Shown here in pieces: positions 8,748 through 17,549 of a stretch of 64,000 nt of DNA (the first letter of the stretch is position 1; every line of letters starts with the position of its first letter). A model generated the notes under the pieces. It worked only from the letters and a program-made list of their open reading frames with translations, searched no databases and was not told the origin of the DNA. Both the position numbers and the translations under genes were made by a program. The stretch is from Dolomitihabitans soli (GTDB lineage Bacteria > Actinomycetota > Actinomycetes > Streptosporangiales > Streptosporangiaceae): contig NZ_JAKNTW010000035.1 of the NCBI RefSeq assembly GCF_022213955.1, forward strand, positions 1 through 64,000. The letters run 5' to 3'.

Positions 8748-10817
8748 GTGACCAGGATGCGGGCCCGGCTGTTCATGCTGCAGGTACTGGTGCTCTCGCT
8801 GCTGGCTGTGCTCGCGGTGCGGCTCTGGCAGGTCCAGGTGGTGCGGGGTAAGGAGTTCGTCTCGGCCGCGACGCAGACCCGGACGCGGGACGTGGTGGTG
8901 CCGGCCGTACGCGGGCAGATCCTCGACTCGCGGGGCAGGCCGCTGGTGCGCAACCGGACGGCGCTGGTGGTGTCGATCGACAGGGTCAAGCTGTCCCGGA
9001 TGCCCGATGGCGGGGACGCCGTGCTGAAGCGCCTGTCGGTGGTGCTCGGGCAGCCGGTGAAGGATCTGCGCAAGCGGATCAGGTCGTGTGGTCCGGGGGT
9101 GAGCAGGCCGTGCTGGCCCGGCTCGCCGTACCAGCCGATTCCGATCGACAATGACGTCACCACCAGGCAGGCGTTGCAGATCCTGGAGCGGCAGGAGGGG
9201 TTTCCCGGGGTGACGGCGGAGGTGCAGGCCGTCAGGCAGTACCCGCACAGCACCGCGGCCTCGCAGGTGCTCGGTTATCTCCAGCCGGTCACCCAGCAGG
9301 AGCTTGAGCGGCGTAAGGGGCTCGCGTCGGGGTTCTCCGGCGTCGATCTGATGGGCCGCGACGGCCTGGAGTCGGTGTACGACGAGGCGTTGCGCGGCAC
9401 TCCGGGGCTGCGGCGGGTGCAGGTGGACCGGCTGGGCAAGGCCCTCGGCGTGGAACGCCAGGTGCCGCCGGTGCCGGGTGACACGCTGATCACCAGCATC
9501 GACGCCAAGGTGCAGGAGATCGTGGAGAAGGCGCTGGCCAACGCCATGAAGAAGGCCCCGAGGGCCGACGGCGCGGCGGGGGTGGTGCTCGACGCGAAGA
9601 CCGGCAGGGTGATCGCGCTGGGCAGCGCGCCGACGTACGACCCGTCGGTCTGGACCGGCGGCATCTCCGACAAGGAGTACAGCGGGCTGCTCTCCGACAA
9701 GTACGGCAAGCCGCTGGTGTCACGGGCGATCAAGGGCGAGTTCGCGCCGGGTTCCACGTTCAAGGTGTCCTCGGTGTCGGCGATGCTGCACGACGGTTAC
9801 CCGATCAACGGGCGCTACGACTGCCCGGGGTCGTTCATGGTGGGCAGCCGGCCGTTCAACAACTTCCGCGGTCAGGGGCTCGGCGTGCTGACCCTGCACA
9901 TGGCGCTGGTGAAGTCCTGCGACACGATCTTCTACCGGGCGGCGTACGAGCAGTGGCAGCGTGACGGCGGGATCAAGCCGAAGCGGCGCACCAAGGAGCC
10001 GATGGCCGCCATGGCCCGTGCCTTCGGGTTCGGCAGCCGGACCGGGATCGACCTGCCGGGCGAGTCGGCGGGGCGGATCCCCGACCGCGCGTGGAAGAAG
10101 CAACTGTGGGCCGTGACCAGGGACGACAACTGCAAGCGGGCCAAGACGGGCTTCCCCGAGGTGGCGAAGACCGATTCGGCCCGCGCCGCCTTCCTCAAAC
10201 AGCTGGCGTACGAGAACTGCCTGGAGGGGTTCCAGCTGCGGCCGGGTGACGCGGCGAACTTCGCCATCGGGCAGGGCGACGTGCTGGTCACCCCGCTCCA
10301 GCTGGCGCGTGCCTACGCGGCGCTGGCCACCGACGGGAAGCTGCGCAGCCCCCGGGTGGCGTGGGCGCGGATACGGCCCGACGGCACGCTGGTCGAGCGC
10401 ATCGAGCCGCCGGTGACGGGCAGGCTGCCGATCACCGAGGCGCAGCGGCTCTACATCAAGCGGGCGCTGAGCGAGGTCCCCTCCGACGGCACCGCCGCCG
10501 GAGCCTTCAGCGGCTTCCCGATGGACAAGGTGCGCATCGGCGGCAAGACGGGCACCGCCGAGGTCTACGGCAAGCAGGACACCGCCTGGTTCGCCTCCTT
10601 CGCGCCCACCGAGAACCCGCGGTTCGTGGTGGTCGTCATGGTCTCCCAGGGCGGCATGGGCGGTTCGGCGGCGGCGCCCGCGGTGCGCGAGATCTACGAG
10701 GGCATCTTCGGGTTCGCCCCGCCGGAGTCGAAGCAGCCGGTCGAGGCGGCGCTGCCCGACCGGCGGCCCGCGCCGAAGCTGCCCGTGATCAGGCCGGACG
10801 GGACGGTGGACCGGTGA
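8748..10817 (+). CDS. mrdA: Penicillin-binding protein 2 (class B transpeptidase of the elongation complex)
   Basis: A 689-aa peptidoglycan transpeptidase that cross-links new wall with RodA as partner glycosyltransferase. It has a single N-terminal membrane anchor (~8-26), a PBP dimerisation region (~50-230) and a transpeptidase domain with the STFK tetrad at Ser336, a KSCD motif and KTGTAE near the C-terminus. GTG 8748 follows a GGGGGGCGGAGG ribosome binding site; the much longer open frame upstream is an out-of-frame overlap with mreD. The 3' end overlaps rodA by four bases (GTGA), indicating coupled translation. Confidence 0.95.
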   Translation: MTRMRARLFMLQVLVLSLLAVLAVRLWQVQVVRGKEFVSAATQTRTRDVVVPAVRGQILDSRGRPLVRNRTALVVSIDRVKLSRMPDGGDAVLKRLSVVLGQPVKDLRKRIRSCGPGVSRPCWPGSPYQPIPIDNDVTTRQALQILERQEGFPGVTAEVQAVRQYPHSTAASQVLGYLQPVTQQELERRKGLASGFSGVDLMGRDGLESVYDEALRGTPGLRRVQVDRLGKALGVERQVPPVPGDTLITSIDAKVQEIVEKALANAMKKAPRADGAAGVVLDAKTGRVIALGSAPTYDPSVWTGGISDKEYSGLLSDKYGKPLVSRAIKGEFAPGSTFKVSSVSAMLHDGYPINGRYDCPGSFMVGSRPFNNFRGQGLGVLTLHMALVKSCDTIFYRAAYEQWQRDGGIKPKRRTKEPMAAMARAFGFGSRTGIDLPGESAGRIPDRAWKKQLWAVTRDDNCKRAKTGFPEVAKTDSARAAFLKQLAYENCLEGFQLRPGDAANFAIGQGDVLVTPLQLARAYAALATDGKLRSPRVAWARIRPDGTLVERIEPPVTGRLPITEAQRLYIKRALSEVPSDGTAAGAFSGFPMDKVRIGGKTGTAEVYGKQDTAWFASFAPTENPRFVVVVMVSQGGMGGSAAAPAVREIYEGIFGFAPPESKQPVEAALPDRRPAPKLPVIRPDGTVDR

Positions 10818-11983
10818 CCGCCGCCGACCGGGCGCTCGCCGTCCGCAGGGAGTCGCTGGCGCGCAGGCTGGCGGGCTCCTCGTCGGCGGTGTGGCGGATG
10901 GACGGTGTGCTGCTGGTCGCGGTGGCCGCGCTGTGCGTGATCGGCACGCTGCTGGTGTGGTCCTCGACCAGGACGTGGGCGCCGGGGGCGACGGGACTCG
11001 TCAAGAAGCACGTGCTCAACGTGGCCATCGGGGCGGCGCTGTGCAGCACGGCGGCGATGGTCGACCACCGCTGGCTGCGGGCCTACGCACCCGTGGTCTA
11101 TCTGGTCACGATGCTCGGCCTGATCCTGGTGATCACTCCGGTCGGCTCGACGGTGAACGGCTCGCACTCCTGGATCCTGCTCGGCGGCGGTTTCGCCGTG
11201 CAGCCGTCGGAGTTCGCCAAGGTCGGGCTGGTCCTGCTGCCGGCCATGCTGATGGCCCAGCCGGCCGAGGGCACCGACCGGCCGCGCGGGCTCGACGTGT
11301 TCTTCGTCCTGGTGGCGACGGGGATCGCGGTAGGGCTGGTGATGCTCCAGCCCGACCTCGGCACGGCCATGGTGCTCGGCGTGATCGCGGCGGGGGCGAT
11401 GATGATCGCCGGCGTCAGGAAGCGCTGGATAGCCGTGCTGGCGTTGCTGGTGGCGGCCGGTGGCGTCGCCGTATGGTTCCTCGATCTGCTCGAGCCGTAC
11501 CAGGTGGCCAGGTTCACGGCCTTCCTCCGCCCGTCCACGGACCCGCGGGGCGTCGGCTACAACAGCACCCAGGCGCTGAACGCGATCGGCTCGGGCGAGG
11601 TGTTCGGCAAGGGACTGTTCGGCGGCGGCCAGACCACCGGCAGGTTCGTGCCCGAGCAGCACACCGACTTCATCTTCACCGTGGTGGGCGAGGAGTTCGG
11701 CTTCGTCGGCTCGGTCACGGTCGTGACGCTGCTCAGCGTGGTGCTGCTGCGCGGCGTGCGCATCGCCTGGCAGTGCGAGGACCGGTTCGGTAGCCTGGTG
11801 GCCGGGACGATCGTCTGCTGGCTGGCGTTCCAGACGTTCGTCAACATCGGGATGACGGTCGGGATCATGCCCATCACCGGCCTGCCGCTGCCTTTCGTCT
11901 CCTATGGCGGTACTGCCACCTTCGCGAATCTTGTAGCGATCGGCCTGCTCCAGGCGATTCACATTCGCGAGCGGCAACACTGA
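10814..11983 (+). CDS. rodA: Peptidoglycan glycosyltransferase RodA (SEDS family)
   Basis: A 389-aa SEDS protein with about ten membrane helices that polymerises lipid II together with PBP2. The GSTVNGSHSWI, QPSEFAK, QPDLGTAMV, FGGGQTTGRFVPEQHTDFIF and LPLPFVSYGG signatures are visible. GTG 10814 overlaps the mrdA stop. It is the last gene of the mre operon; the next gene starts 100 bases later behind a separate promoter-like region. Confidence 0.95.
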   Translation: MTAADRALAVRRESLARRLAGSSSAVWRMDGVLLVAVAALCVIGTLLVWSSTRTWAPGATGLVKKHVLNVAIGAALCSTAAMVDHRWLRAYAPVVYLVTMLGLILVITPVGSTVNGSHSWILLGGGFAVQPSEFAKVGLVLLPAMLMAQPAEGTDRPRGLDVFFVLVATGIAVGLVMLQPDLGTAMVLGVIAAGAMMIAGVRKRWIAVLALLVAAGGVAVWFLDLLEPYQVARFTAFLRPSTDPRGVGYNSTQALNAIGSGEVFGKGLFGGGQTTGRFVPEQHTDFIFTVVGEEFGFVGSVTVVTLLSVVLLRGVRIAWQCEDRFGSLVAGTIVCWLAFQTFVNIGMTVGIMPITGLPLPFVSYGGTATFANLVAIGLLQAIHIRERQH

Positions 11984-12001
11984 GAGCGATCCGCATGGTG
12001 G

Positions 12002-12014
12002 GAGTTGACAACTC
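12002..12014. promoter_or_regulatory. Perfect palindrome overlapping a consensus -35 element
   Basis: GAGTTG-A-CAACTC is a perfect 6-1-6 palindrome that contains TTGACA (12005-12010), an ideal -35 box. No strong -10 is seen at 17 bases (CGCTGT around 12028 is the closest). It precedes the 12087-14646 cassette, whose second gene encodes an HTH protein, so it is a plausible operator for self-regulation. Confidence 0.5.
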
Positions 12015-12086
12015 TCACTACCATCGGCGCTGTCAAGCGAACATCCTGGAAACCGACGCGGAACACAGGATGACCGAGGAGTCGTG

Positions 12087-12338
12087 ATGGCTGATCGACC
12101 GACTCTCCTCAAGGAGGGCCAGGAGGCCGCGCTACGAAGCCGGGCGTTGGAGCTGCTGCGGGCGGCCTTCCCCGACTACCGGATCGTGTACGGCGGTGGC
12201 CGCTGGGCGGCGGCCGCGGCGGGCGATCCCCCCCAGGTCTGGTTCGCCGACACCCCGAGCAGCCTGTGCGGGCAGCTCTTCCTCGCTCAGCTGACCAGCG
12301 GCGGAGCCATCGTGCCCTTCCAGAAGGAGAGTCGATGA
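12087..12338 (+). CDS. Small conserved-looking protein of unknown function, first gene of an HTH/APH cassette
   Basis: An 83-aa soluble protein, not recognised. It has a helical start (LLKEGQEAALRSRALELLRAAFP), a YRIVYGGGRW strand-like segment and a C-terminal stretch around WFADTPSSLCGQLFLAQ. GAGGAG lies eight bases before ATG 12087; GTG 12084 in the same frame is an alternative. Its stop overlaps the start of the HTH gene (ATGA), which in turn overlaps the kinase-fold gene, so the three are translationally coupled and likely work together. No membrane segment or signal peptide is seen. Confidence 0.7.
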   Translation: MADRPTLLKEGQEAALRSRALELLRAAFPDYRIVYGGGRWAAAAAGDPPQVWFADTPSSLCGQLFLAQLTSGGAIVPFQKESR

Positions 12339-13750
12339 CCTCTCGTGCGGGCGAGCGCTCCGTGCTGACCTGTGCGACGATCATCCGCGATCGAGCCCTG
12401 GCCGACCTGCGGGGGGCGCCGCCGTCGATCGAGGTGGTCCATCGCATCGCCGAGGAGGTGCACGCCTGCTGCCCGCAGGCGTCGAGGTTCAAGTGCTTCC
12501 GGCTGGCGCACGGCTGGACCGTGGAGGAGGCGATCGAGCGGTTCCACGCGATGTGCGACCGTGCGGGGGCCAGGCGCAGAGGGCTGACCGAGCGGTCCTG
12601 GCGTGAGTGGGAGGCGGGCGCGCGGCCCGACCGGGAGTACACCGACCTGCTGTGCCGGCTGTTCGAGACCGGCCCGGTCCAGCTCGGCTTCGCCCGTGAC
12701 TACTCTCCCGAGCACCTGCGGACCACCGGGCCCGCCCCCGATCCGATCGCGGTGGCCGCCGACGAGGCGGGCGAGCACGCCGAGCGGGCCGAGGCCAGCG
12801 AACTGGGCGCGAGCGCGCTGGAGCGGTTGCGCGCCGAGGTGGTCTGGGTCTCCAGGAGATACGTCTGGGAGTCGCCGCTGCCGCTGTTCGTGGAGATGCG
12901 CGCGTTGCAGGAGCGCACCCGCAGGGCGCTGGACCGGCGGATCCACCCGGGGCAGGCCGGCGAACTCTACTTCCTCACCGGCGCCCTGTGCGGGCTGATG
13001 GCCAACGTCAGCATGGACCTCGGCCGCCGGGTCCCGGCCGACACCCTGGCCAGGGCGGCGTGGACGTACGGCCGGGTCGCCGGGCACAACGCGATGATGG
13101 GCTGGGCACGCGGCATGCAGGCGTCGGTGGCGCTGTGGGACAAGCGCTTCCACGATGCCGCCGGCTACGCGGAGGACGGCCTCACCCACCTGTCGCGCGG
13201 CGCGGGCGGCGCCCGGCTCCACATGATCAGGGCGCGGGCGAGCGCGATGCTCGGCAGAGGCGCGGAGGCGGTGGAGGCGCTGGCGCGCGCCGACGACGCC
13301 CGGGCCGAGGGCGAAGGCGACGAACTGCACGACGAGATGGCCGGCGAGTTCGCCTTCCTGCCCGCCAAACACCGCTACTACGCCTCCGTCACCCGGCTGC
13401 ACCTCGGCGACGCCCCCCGCGCCATCGAGGAGGGCCGCTCCTCGCTCGCCCTCTACGCCGCCGACGACGAGCAGAACCGTTCCTACGGGTGCGAGTCGAT
13501 GGCCCGTGCCCATCTGGTGATCGCCCATCTCATGGAGGGCGATCCGGAGGGCGCCGACCACGCGGTCGCCCCGCTGCTCGCGCTGCCCCCCGAACGCCGG
13601 ATCAGCAGTCTGGCGGTCACCCTCGGCACCGGCCGCGCGCTGCTGGCGGACCATCCGGGCGGCGAGCGCACGGCACGCCGGATCGAGAGTTTCTGCGCAG
13701 TCGGGCTGCCCCAGGCCGCCCCCGAGCTCACCGAGGGGAACGCGCGATGA
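12335..13750 (+). CDS. HTH/TPR-type regulatory protein
   Basis: A 471-aa protein. Residues ~45-130 look like an XRE-type DNA-binding region (FRLAHGWTVEEAIERF...LTERSWREWEAGARP). After an acidic linker, residues ~170-450 are all-helical with TPR-like spacing. This architecture is common in actinobacterial regulators that read small signals through a TPR sensor. ATG 12335 is preceded by GAAGGAGAG. It overlaps both neighbours by four bases. The closest candidate target is the palindrome at 12002-12014. No ligand can be named. Confidence 0.7.
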   Translation: MTSRAGERSVLTCATIIRDRALADLRGAPPSIEVVHRIAEEVHACCPQASRFKCFRLAHGWTVEEAIERFHAMCDRAGARRRGLTERSWREWEAGARPDREYTDLLCRLFETGPVQLGFARDYSPEHLRTTGPAPDPIAVAADEAGEHAERAEASELGASALERLRAEVVWVSRRYVWESPLPLFVEMRALQERTRRALDRRIHPGQAGELYFLTGALCGLMANVSMDLGRRVPADTLARAAWTYGRVAGHNAMMGWARGMQASVALWDKRFHDAAGYAEDGLTHLSRGAGGARLHMIRARASAMLGRGAEAVEALARADDARAEGEGDELHDEMAGEFAFLPAKHRYYASVTRLHLGDAPRAIEEGRSSLALYAADDEQNRSYGCESMARAHLVIAHLMEGDPEGADHAVAPLLALPPERRISSLAVTLGTGRALLADHPGGERTARRIESFCAVGLPQAAPELTEGNAR

Positions 13751-14646
13751 CGATCGCCGCCGGGGACGCGCTCCTCACCCGTGCCATGCACGCACTGGAG
13801 GAGGTCTGCGCACGCGAAGGCCTGGACACGACCGGCGCCAGGCTGCTGCGCAGCTTCGCCAGCACCGTCTACCACCTGCCCGCCGAGGCCGTCGTCGTAC
13901 GGCTGGCCGAGGCGAGCGCGACGGGCAAGCACGAGCGGCTGGTCGCCTCGCTACGGGTCACCCGCTGGCTCGCCGAGCACGAGTATCCGGCGACCAGGCC
14001 GCTCGACGTCCGGCAACCGGTCGCCGCCGAGGGGTTCCTCGTGACGTTCTGGCACCACGAGGACGACGACGAGGGCGTCATCCATGATCCGGCGGTGCTC
14101 GGCCCGCTGCTCCGGCGGCTGCACGATCTGCCGCCGGTCCCGTTCGAGCTGCCGGTGTACGACCCGTTCGGGCCGGTGCGCGGGGCCGTCGAGGCCAGCC
14201 GGGTGCTCGGCGACGCGGATCGGGACTGGTTGCTCGATCGTTGCTCCGTGCTCGCGGAGACCTACTACGAGCGGCTGCGGTTCGGCCTGCCGTACGGGCT
14301 GATCCACGGGGACGCGCACCGGGGGAATCTGATCCGGGCCGGTGGGCGGCTGCTGTTGTGCGACTGGGACTCGGTGAGCGCAGGGCCGCGTGAGATCGAC
14401 CTGATCCCGACGTTGCAGGGGGCCAGGTTCGGGGTGGCGGAGGAGCAGCGGACGGCGTTCTGCGAGATGTACGGCTACGACGCGCGTGACTGGGAGGGAT
14501 ACCCGGTGCTGCGCGACATGCGTGAGCTGCGGACTCTCACCGCCGTGCTGCGCAACGGGCACCGGGACGCGCGGGCCCGCGAGGAACTGGGCCACCGGCT
14601 CGCGTCGCTTCGCGCTGGGGATGACCGCCCGTGGCATCCGTTCTAG
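13747..14646 (+). CDS. Aminoglycoside-phosphotransferase-fold (APH) kinase
   Basis: A 299-aa protein of the APH/choline-kinase fold. The catalytic loop HGDAHRGN (His187, Asp189) and the metal-binding DWDSVSAGPREIDLIP motif are intact, so it should be an active small-molecule kinase. A conventional Gly-rich N-terminal loop is weak, as is usual in this family. The substrate is unknown; aminoglycoside resistance should not be assumed. It is coupled by overlap to the HTH/TPR gene, which may control it. Confidence 0.75.
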   Translation: MTIAAGDALLTRAMHALEEVCAREGLDTTGARLLRSFASTVYHLPAEAVVVRLAEASATGKHERLVASLRVTRWLAEHEYPATRPLDVRQPVAAEGFLVTFWHHEDDDEGVIHDPAVLGPLLRRLHDLPPVPFELPVYDPFGPVRGAVEASRVLGDADRDWLLDRCSVLAETYYERLRFGLPYGLIHGDAHRGNLIRAGGRLLLCDWDSVSAGPREIDLIPTLQGARFGVAEEQRTAFCEMYGYDARDWEGYPVLRDMRELRTLTAVLRNGHRDARAREELGHRLASLRAGDDRPWHPF

Positions 14647-14662
14647 CCGATACCCTGTGAGC

Positions 14663-16573
14663 ATGTCTGTCGAGTCTCTGTTTCCCCGCCTGGAAGCGCT
14701 GCTCCCGAAGGTGCAGAAGCCGATCCAGTATGTCGGGGGTGAGCTGAACTCGACCGTCAAGGACTGGGACGAGGCCACGGTCCGGTGGGCGCTGATGTAT
14801 CCGGACGCCTACGAGGTGGGGCTGCCCAACCAGGGCGTCCAGATCCTCTACGAGATCCTCAACGAGATGCCGGAGACCCTGGCCGAGCGCACCTACGCGG
14901 TGTGGCCCGACCTTGAGGCGCTCATGCGGTCCGAGGGCCTGCCGCAGTTCACCGTGGACGGTCACCGGCCGGTCAGGGCGTTCGACGTGCTCGGCCTGTC
15001 CTTCGCGACCGAGCTCGGCTACACCAACATGCTGACCGCGCTCGACCTGGCGGGCATCCCGCTGCGGGCGGACGAGCGGGGCGACGACGACCCGATCGTG
15101 CTGGCCGGCGGGCACGCGGCGTTCAACCCCGAGCCGATCGCCGACTTCCTCGACGCGGCCGTGCTGGGCGACGGCGAGCAGATCGCCATCGCGATCAGCG
15201 AGGTGATCAGGGAGTGGAAGTCGGAGGGGTCGCCCGGCGGGCGCAACGAGGTGCTGATGCGCCTGGCCGGCTCCGGCGGCGTCTACGTCCCGAAGTTCTA
15301 CGACGTGGAATACCACGCCGACGGCCGGATCAAGCGGGTTGCGCCCAACCGGCCGGGCGTGCCGTGGCGCGTCAACAAGCACACCGTGATGGATCTGGAC
15401 GAGTGGCCCTATCCCAAGAAGCCGCTGGTCCCGCTGGCCGAGACGGTGCACGAGCGGTTCAGCGTGGAGATCTTCCGCGGCTGCACCCGCGGCTGCCGGT
15501 TCTGCCAGGCGGGCATGATCACCCGTCCGGTCCGGGAGCGGTCGATCTCCACCATCGGCGACATGGTCGAGGTGGGGCTGAAGGAGTCCGGTTTCAGCGA
15601 GGTCGGCCTGCTCTCGCTGTCGTCCGCCGACCACTCCGAGATCGCCGAGGTGGCCAAGGGCCTGGCCGACCGGTACGAGGGCACGCAGACCGGCCTGTCG
15701 TTGCCGTCCACCAGGGTCGACGCCTTCAACATCGACCTGGCCAACGAGTTCTCGCGCAACGGCCGCCGCTCCGGCCTCACCTTCGCCCCCGAGGGGGGTT
15801 CCGAGCGGATGCGCAAGGTGATCAACAAGATGGTCACCGAGGAAGATCTCATCCGGACCGTCACCGCCGCTTACGGCCAGGGCTGGCGGCAGGTGAAGCT
15901 CTACTTCATGTGCGGCCTGCCCACCGAGACCGACGAGGACGTGCTGGGCATCGCCGACCTCGCCAAGAAGGTCATCAAGGCCGGCCGTGAGGTCACCGGT
16001 TCCCGCGACATCCGGTGCACCGTCTCCATCGGCGGGTTCGTGCCCAAACCGCACACCCCGTTCCAGTGGGCCGCCCAGTGCGACGACGAGACCGTCGACC
16101 GTCGCCTGCACGCCTTGAAGATGGCGCTCCGCGGCGACAGGGAGTACGGCAAGGCCATCGGTTTCCGCTACCACGACGGGAAACCCTCGATCGTGGAGGG
16201 CCTGCTCTCCCGCGGCGACCGCCGGGTCGGCGCGGCCATCCTGGCCGTGTGGGCCGACGGCGGCCGCTTCGACGGCTGGAGCGAGCACTTCTCCTTCGAA
16301 CGCTGGCTGCGCTGCGCCGCCGAGGCCGGGATCGACGTCGACTGGTACACCACGCGCGAGCGCGAGGAGAAGGAGGTCCTGCCCTGGGACCACCTCGACG
16401 CCGGCCTCGACCGCGAGTGGCTCTGGCAGGACTGGCAGGACGCCGTCAACGACGTCGAAGTGGAAGACTGCCGCTGGACTCCCTGCTACGACTGCGGCGT
16501 CTGTCCCACGATGGGCACCGAGATCCAGATCGGTCCCACGGGCAAGAAACTGCTCCCGCTCACCGTCGTCTGA
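14663..16573 (+). CDS. TIGR03960-type B12-binding-like/radical SAM protein
   Basis: A 636-aa protein with an N-terminal cobalamin-binding-like domain (~20-200, including YPDAYEVGLPNQG and VLAGGHAAFNPEP) and a radical SAM core. The CxxxCxxC cluster is C274-C278-C281 (GCTRGCRFCQ). The C-terminal part carries a DCGVCPTMG cysteine motif. It pairs with the downstream DUF2344 gene, as in most actinobacteria and in Gram-positives where the two halves are fused. The pair is thought to modify RNA or protein, but the reaction is not established. ATG 14663 was chosen over the upstream frame, which overlaps the APH gene. Confidence 0.9.
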   Translation: MSVESLFPRLEALLPKVQKPIQYVGGELNSTVKDWDEATVRWALMYPDAYEVGLPNQGVQILYEILNEMPETLAERTYAVWPDLEALMRSEGLPQFTVDGHRPVRAFDVLGLSFATELGYTNMLTALDLAGIPLRADERGDDDPIVLAGGHAAFNPEPIADFLDAAVLGDGEQIAIAISEVIREWKSEGSPGGRNEVLMRLAGSGGVYVPKFYDVEYHADGRIKRVAPNRPGVPWRVNKHTVMDLDEWPYPKKPLVPLAETVHERFSVEIFRGCTRGCRFCQAGMITRPVRERSISTIGDMVEVGLKESGFSEVGLLSLSSADHSEIAEVAKGLADRYEGTQTGLSLPSTRVDAFNIDLANEFSRNGRRSGLTFAPEGGSERMRKVINKMVTEEDLIRTVTAAYGQGWRQVKLYFMCGLPTETDEDVLGIADLAKKVIKAGREVTGSRDIRCTVSIGGFVPKPHTPFQWAAQCDDETVDRRLHALKMALRGDREYGKAIGFRYHDGKPSIVEGLLSRGDRRVGAAILAVWADGGRFDGWSEHFSFERWLRCAAEAGIDVDWYTTREREEKEVLPWDHLDAGLDREWLWQDWQDAVNDVEVEDCRWTPCYDCGVCPTMGTEIQIGPTGKKLLPLTVV

Positions 16574-16603
16574 CCAGCGCTCCAGATACTGGCCGTATCC
16601 TGG

Positions 16604-17449
16604 GTGAAAAGCGTTTCTATGAGGAAGGACGACAGCACACTGAAACCTGTTCCCGATGGGCCTCCGCCCGCGCCCGTGGTGCAGCGCCTTCGCGTGCGCT
16701 ACGCCAAGCGCGGTCGTCTGCGCTTCACCAGCCACCGTGACATCTCACGGGCCGTCGAGCGTGCGGTCCGTCGTGCGGACGTTCCGGTGGCATTCAGCGC
16801 GGGCTTCTCACCCCACCCGAAGATCTCCTACGCGGGCGCTGCGCCGACCGGCGTCGCGAGCGAGGCCGAATACCTTGAGATCGGTCTGACCTCGCCGTGC
16901 GACCCCGAACGGCTCCGCGCCGACCTGGACGGCTCACTGCCGCCCGGCCTCGACGTGGTCGATGTGGTGGTGGCGCGCACCGGTGGGCTGGCCGACCGGC
17001 TGGAGTGCTCCGCGTGGGAGCTGCGGCTGCCCGGTGCGGAAACCGGGCTCGCCACGGTGGCGGTGGAGAAGTTCCTCGCCGCCGATCGTGTGGAGGTCGA
17101 GCGCATGACCAAGAAGGGTCTGCGCCGCTTCGACGCACGTGCCGCGGTGCTGACGCTGGCGGTATCCGAGGGGACAACGAGAACCGCAGGTCAGAAGCCG
17201 GGACCGTCATGTGTCATACTTCGCATGGTTGTACGGCACGCAGTTCCTGCCGTTCGACCCGACGACGTTCTAACGGCTCTTCGACTTGTGGCCGACTTCG
17301 CGCCGCCGGTGCCCCCCGAGGTGACCAGGCTGGCGCAGGGACCGCTTGACGAGAGTACCGGCGAACCCGCCGACCCGTTCGACCTTGACCGCGACGCTAC
17401 GCGCGGCGGCGACCCGGGTTCAGCGGACCACGTTGTCGGCGACCTATAG
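16604..17449 (+). CDS. TIGR03936 / DUF2344 family protein
   Basis: A 281-aa soluble protein. The conserved N-terminal LRVRYAKRGRLRFTSHRD segment and AFSAGFSPHPKISY are hallmarks of the family, which accompanies the radical SAM protein encoded upstream. The start may be GTG 16604 or ATG 16619. The spacing to the radical SAM gene is 30 bases, indicating one operon. Molecular function is unknown; a role in rRNA or tRNA maturation is suggested only by the RNase E, rplU and rpmA genes that follow. Confidence 0.88.
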   Translation: MKSVSMRKDDSTLKPVPDGPPPAPVVQRLRVRYAKRGRLRFTSHRDISRAVERAVRRADVPVAFSAGFSPHPKISYAGAAPTGVASEAEYLEIGLTSPCDPERLRADLDGSLPPGLDVVDVVVARTGGLADRLECSAWELRLPGAETGLATVAVEKFLAADRVEVERMTKKGLRRFDARAAVLTLAVSEGTTRTAGQKPGPSCVILRMVVRHAVPAVRPDDVLTALRLVADFAPPVPPEVTRLAQGPLDESTGEPADPFDLDRDATRGGDPGSADHVVGDL

Positions 17450-17497
17450 GACTTGGCGCCGGCTCTCCACGGAGAACCGGCGGACAACTGAGACGAG

Positions 17498-17532
17498 AGC
17501 TTCCGTGCGGCGCGGCGACGCGCCCGGAAGCT
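17498..17532 (+). promoter_or_regulatory. Hairpin in the 5' leader of the RNase E/G gene
   Basis: AGCTTCCG (17498-17505) pairs with CGGAAGCT (17525-17532), with further GC pairing inside. The structure sits directly before the GGGAG ribosome binding site of the ribonuclease gene. It could be a control element in the leader or simply the end of the DUF2344 message. Confidence 0.4.
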
Positions 17533-17549
17533 GACGGGAGAACGCCCGC

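Noticed and set aside
13747-14646. Aminoglycoside resistance gene
   Set aside because: Only the general APH fold is supported; no features of a known resistance enzyme are visible and the context is regulatory.
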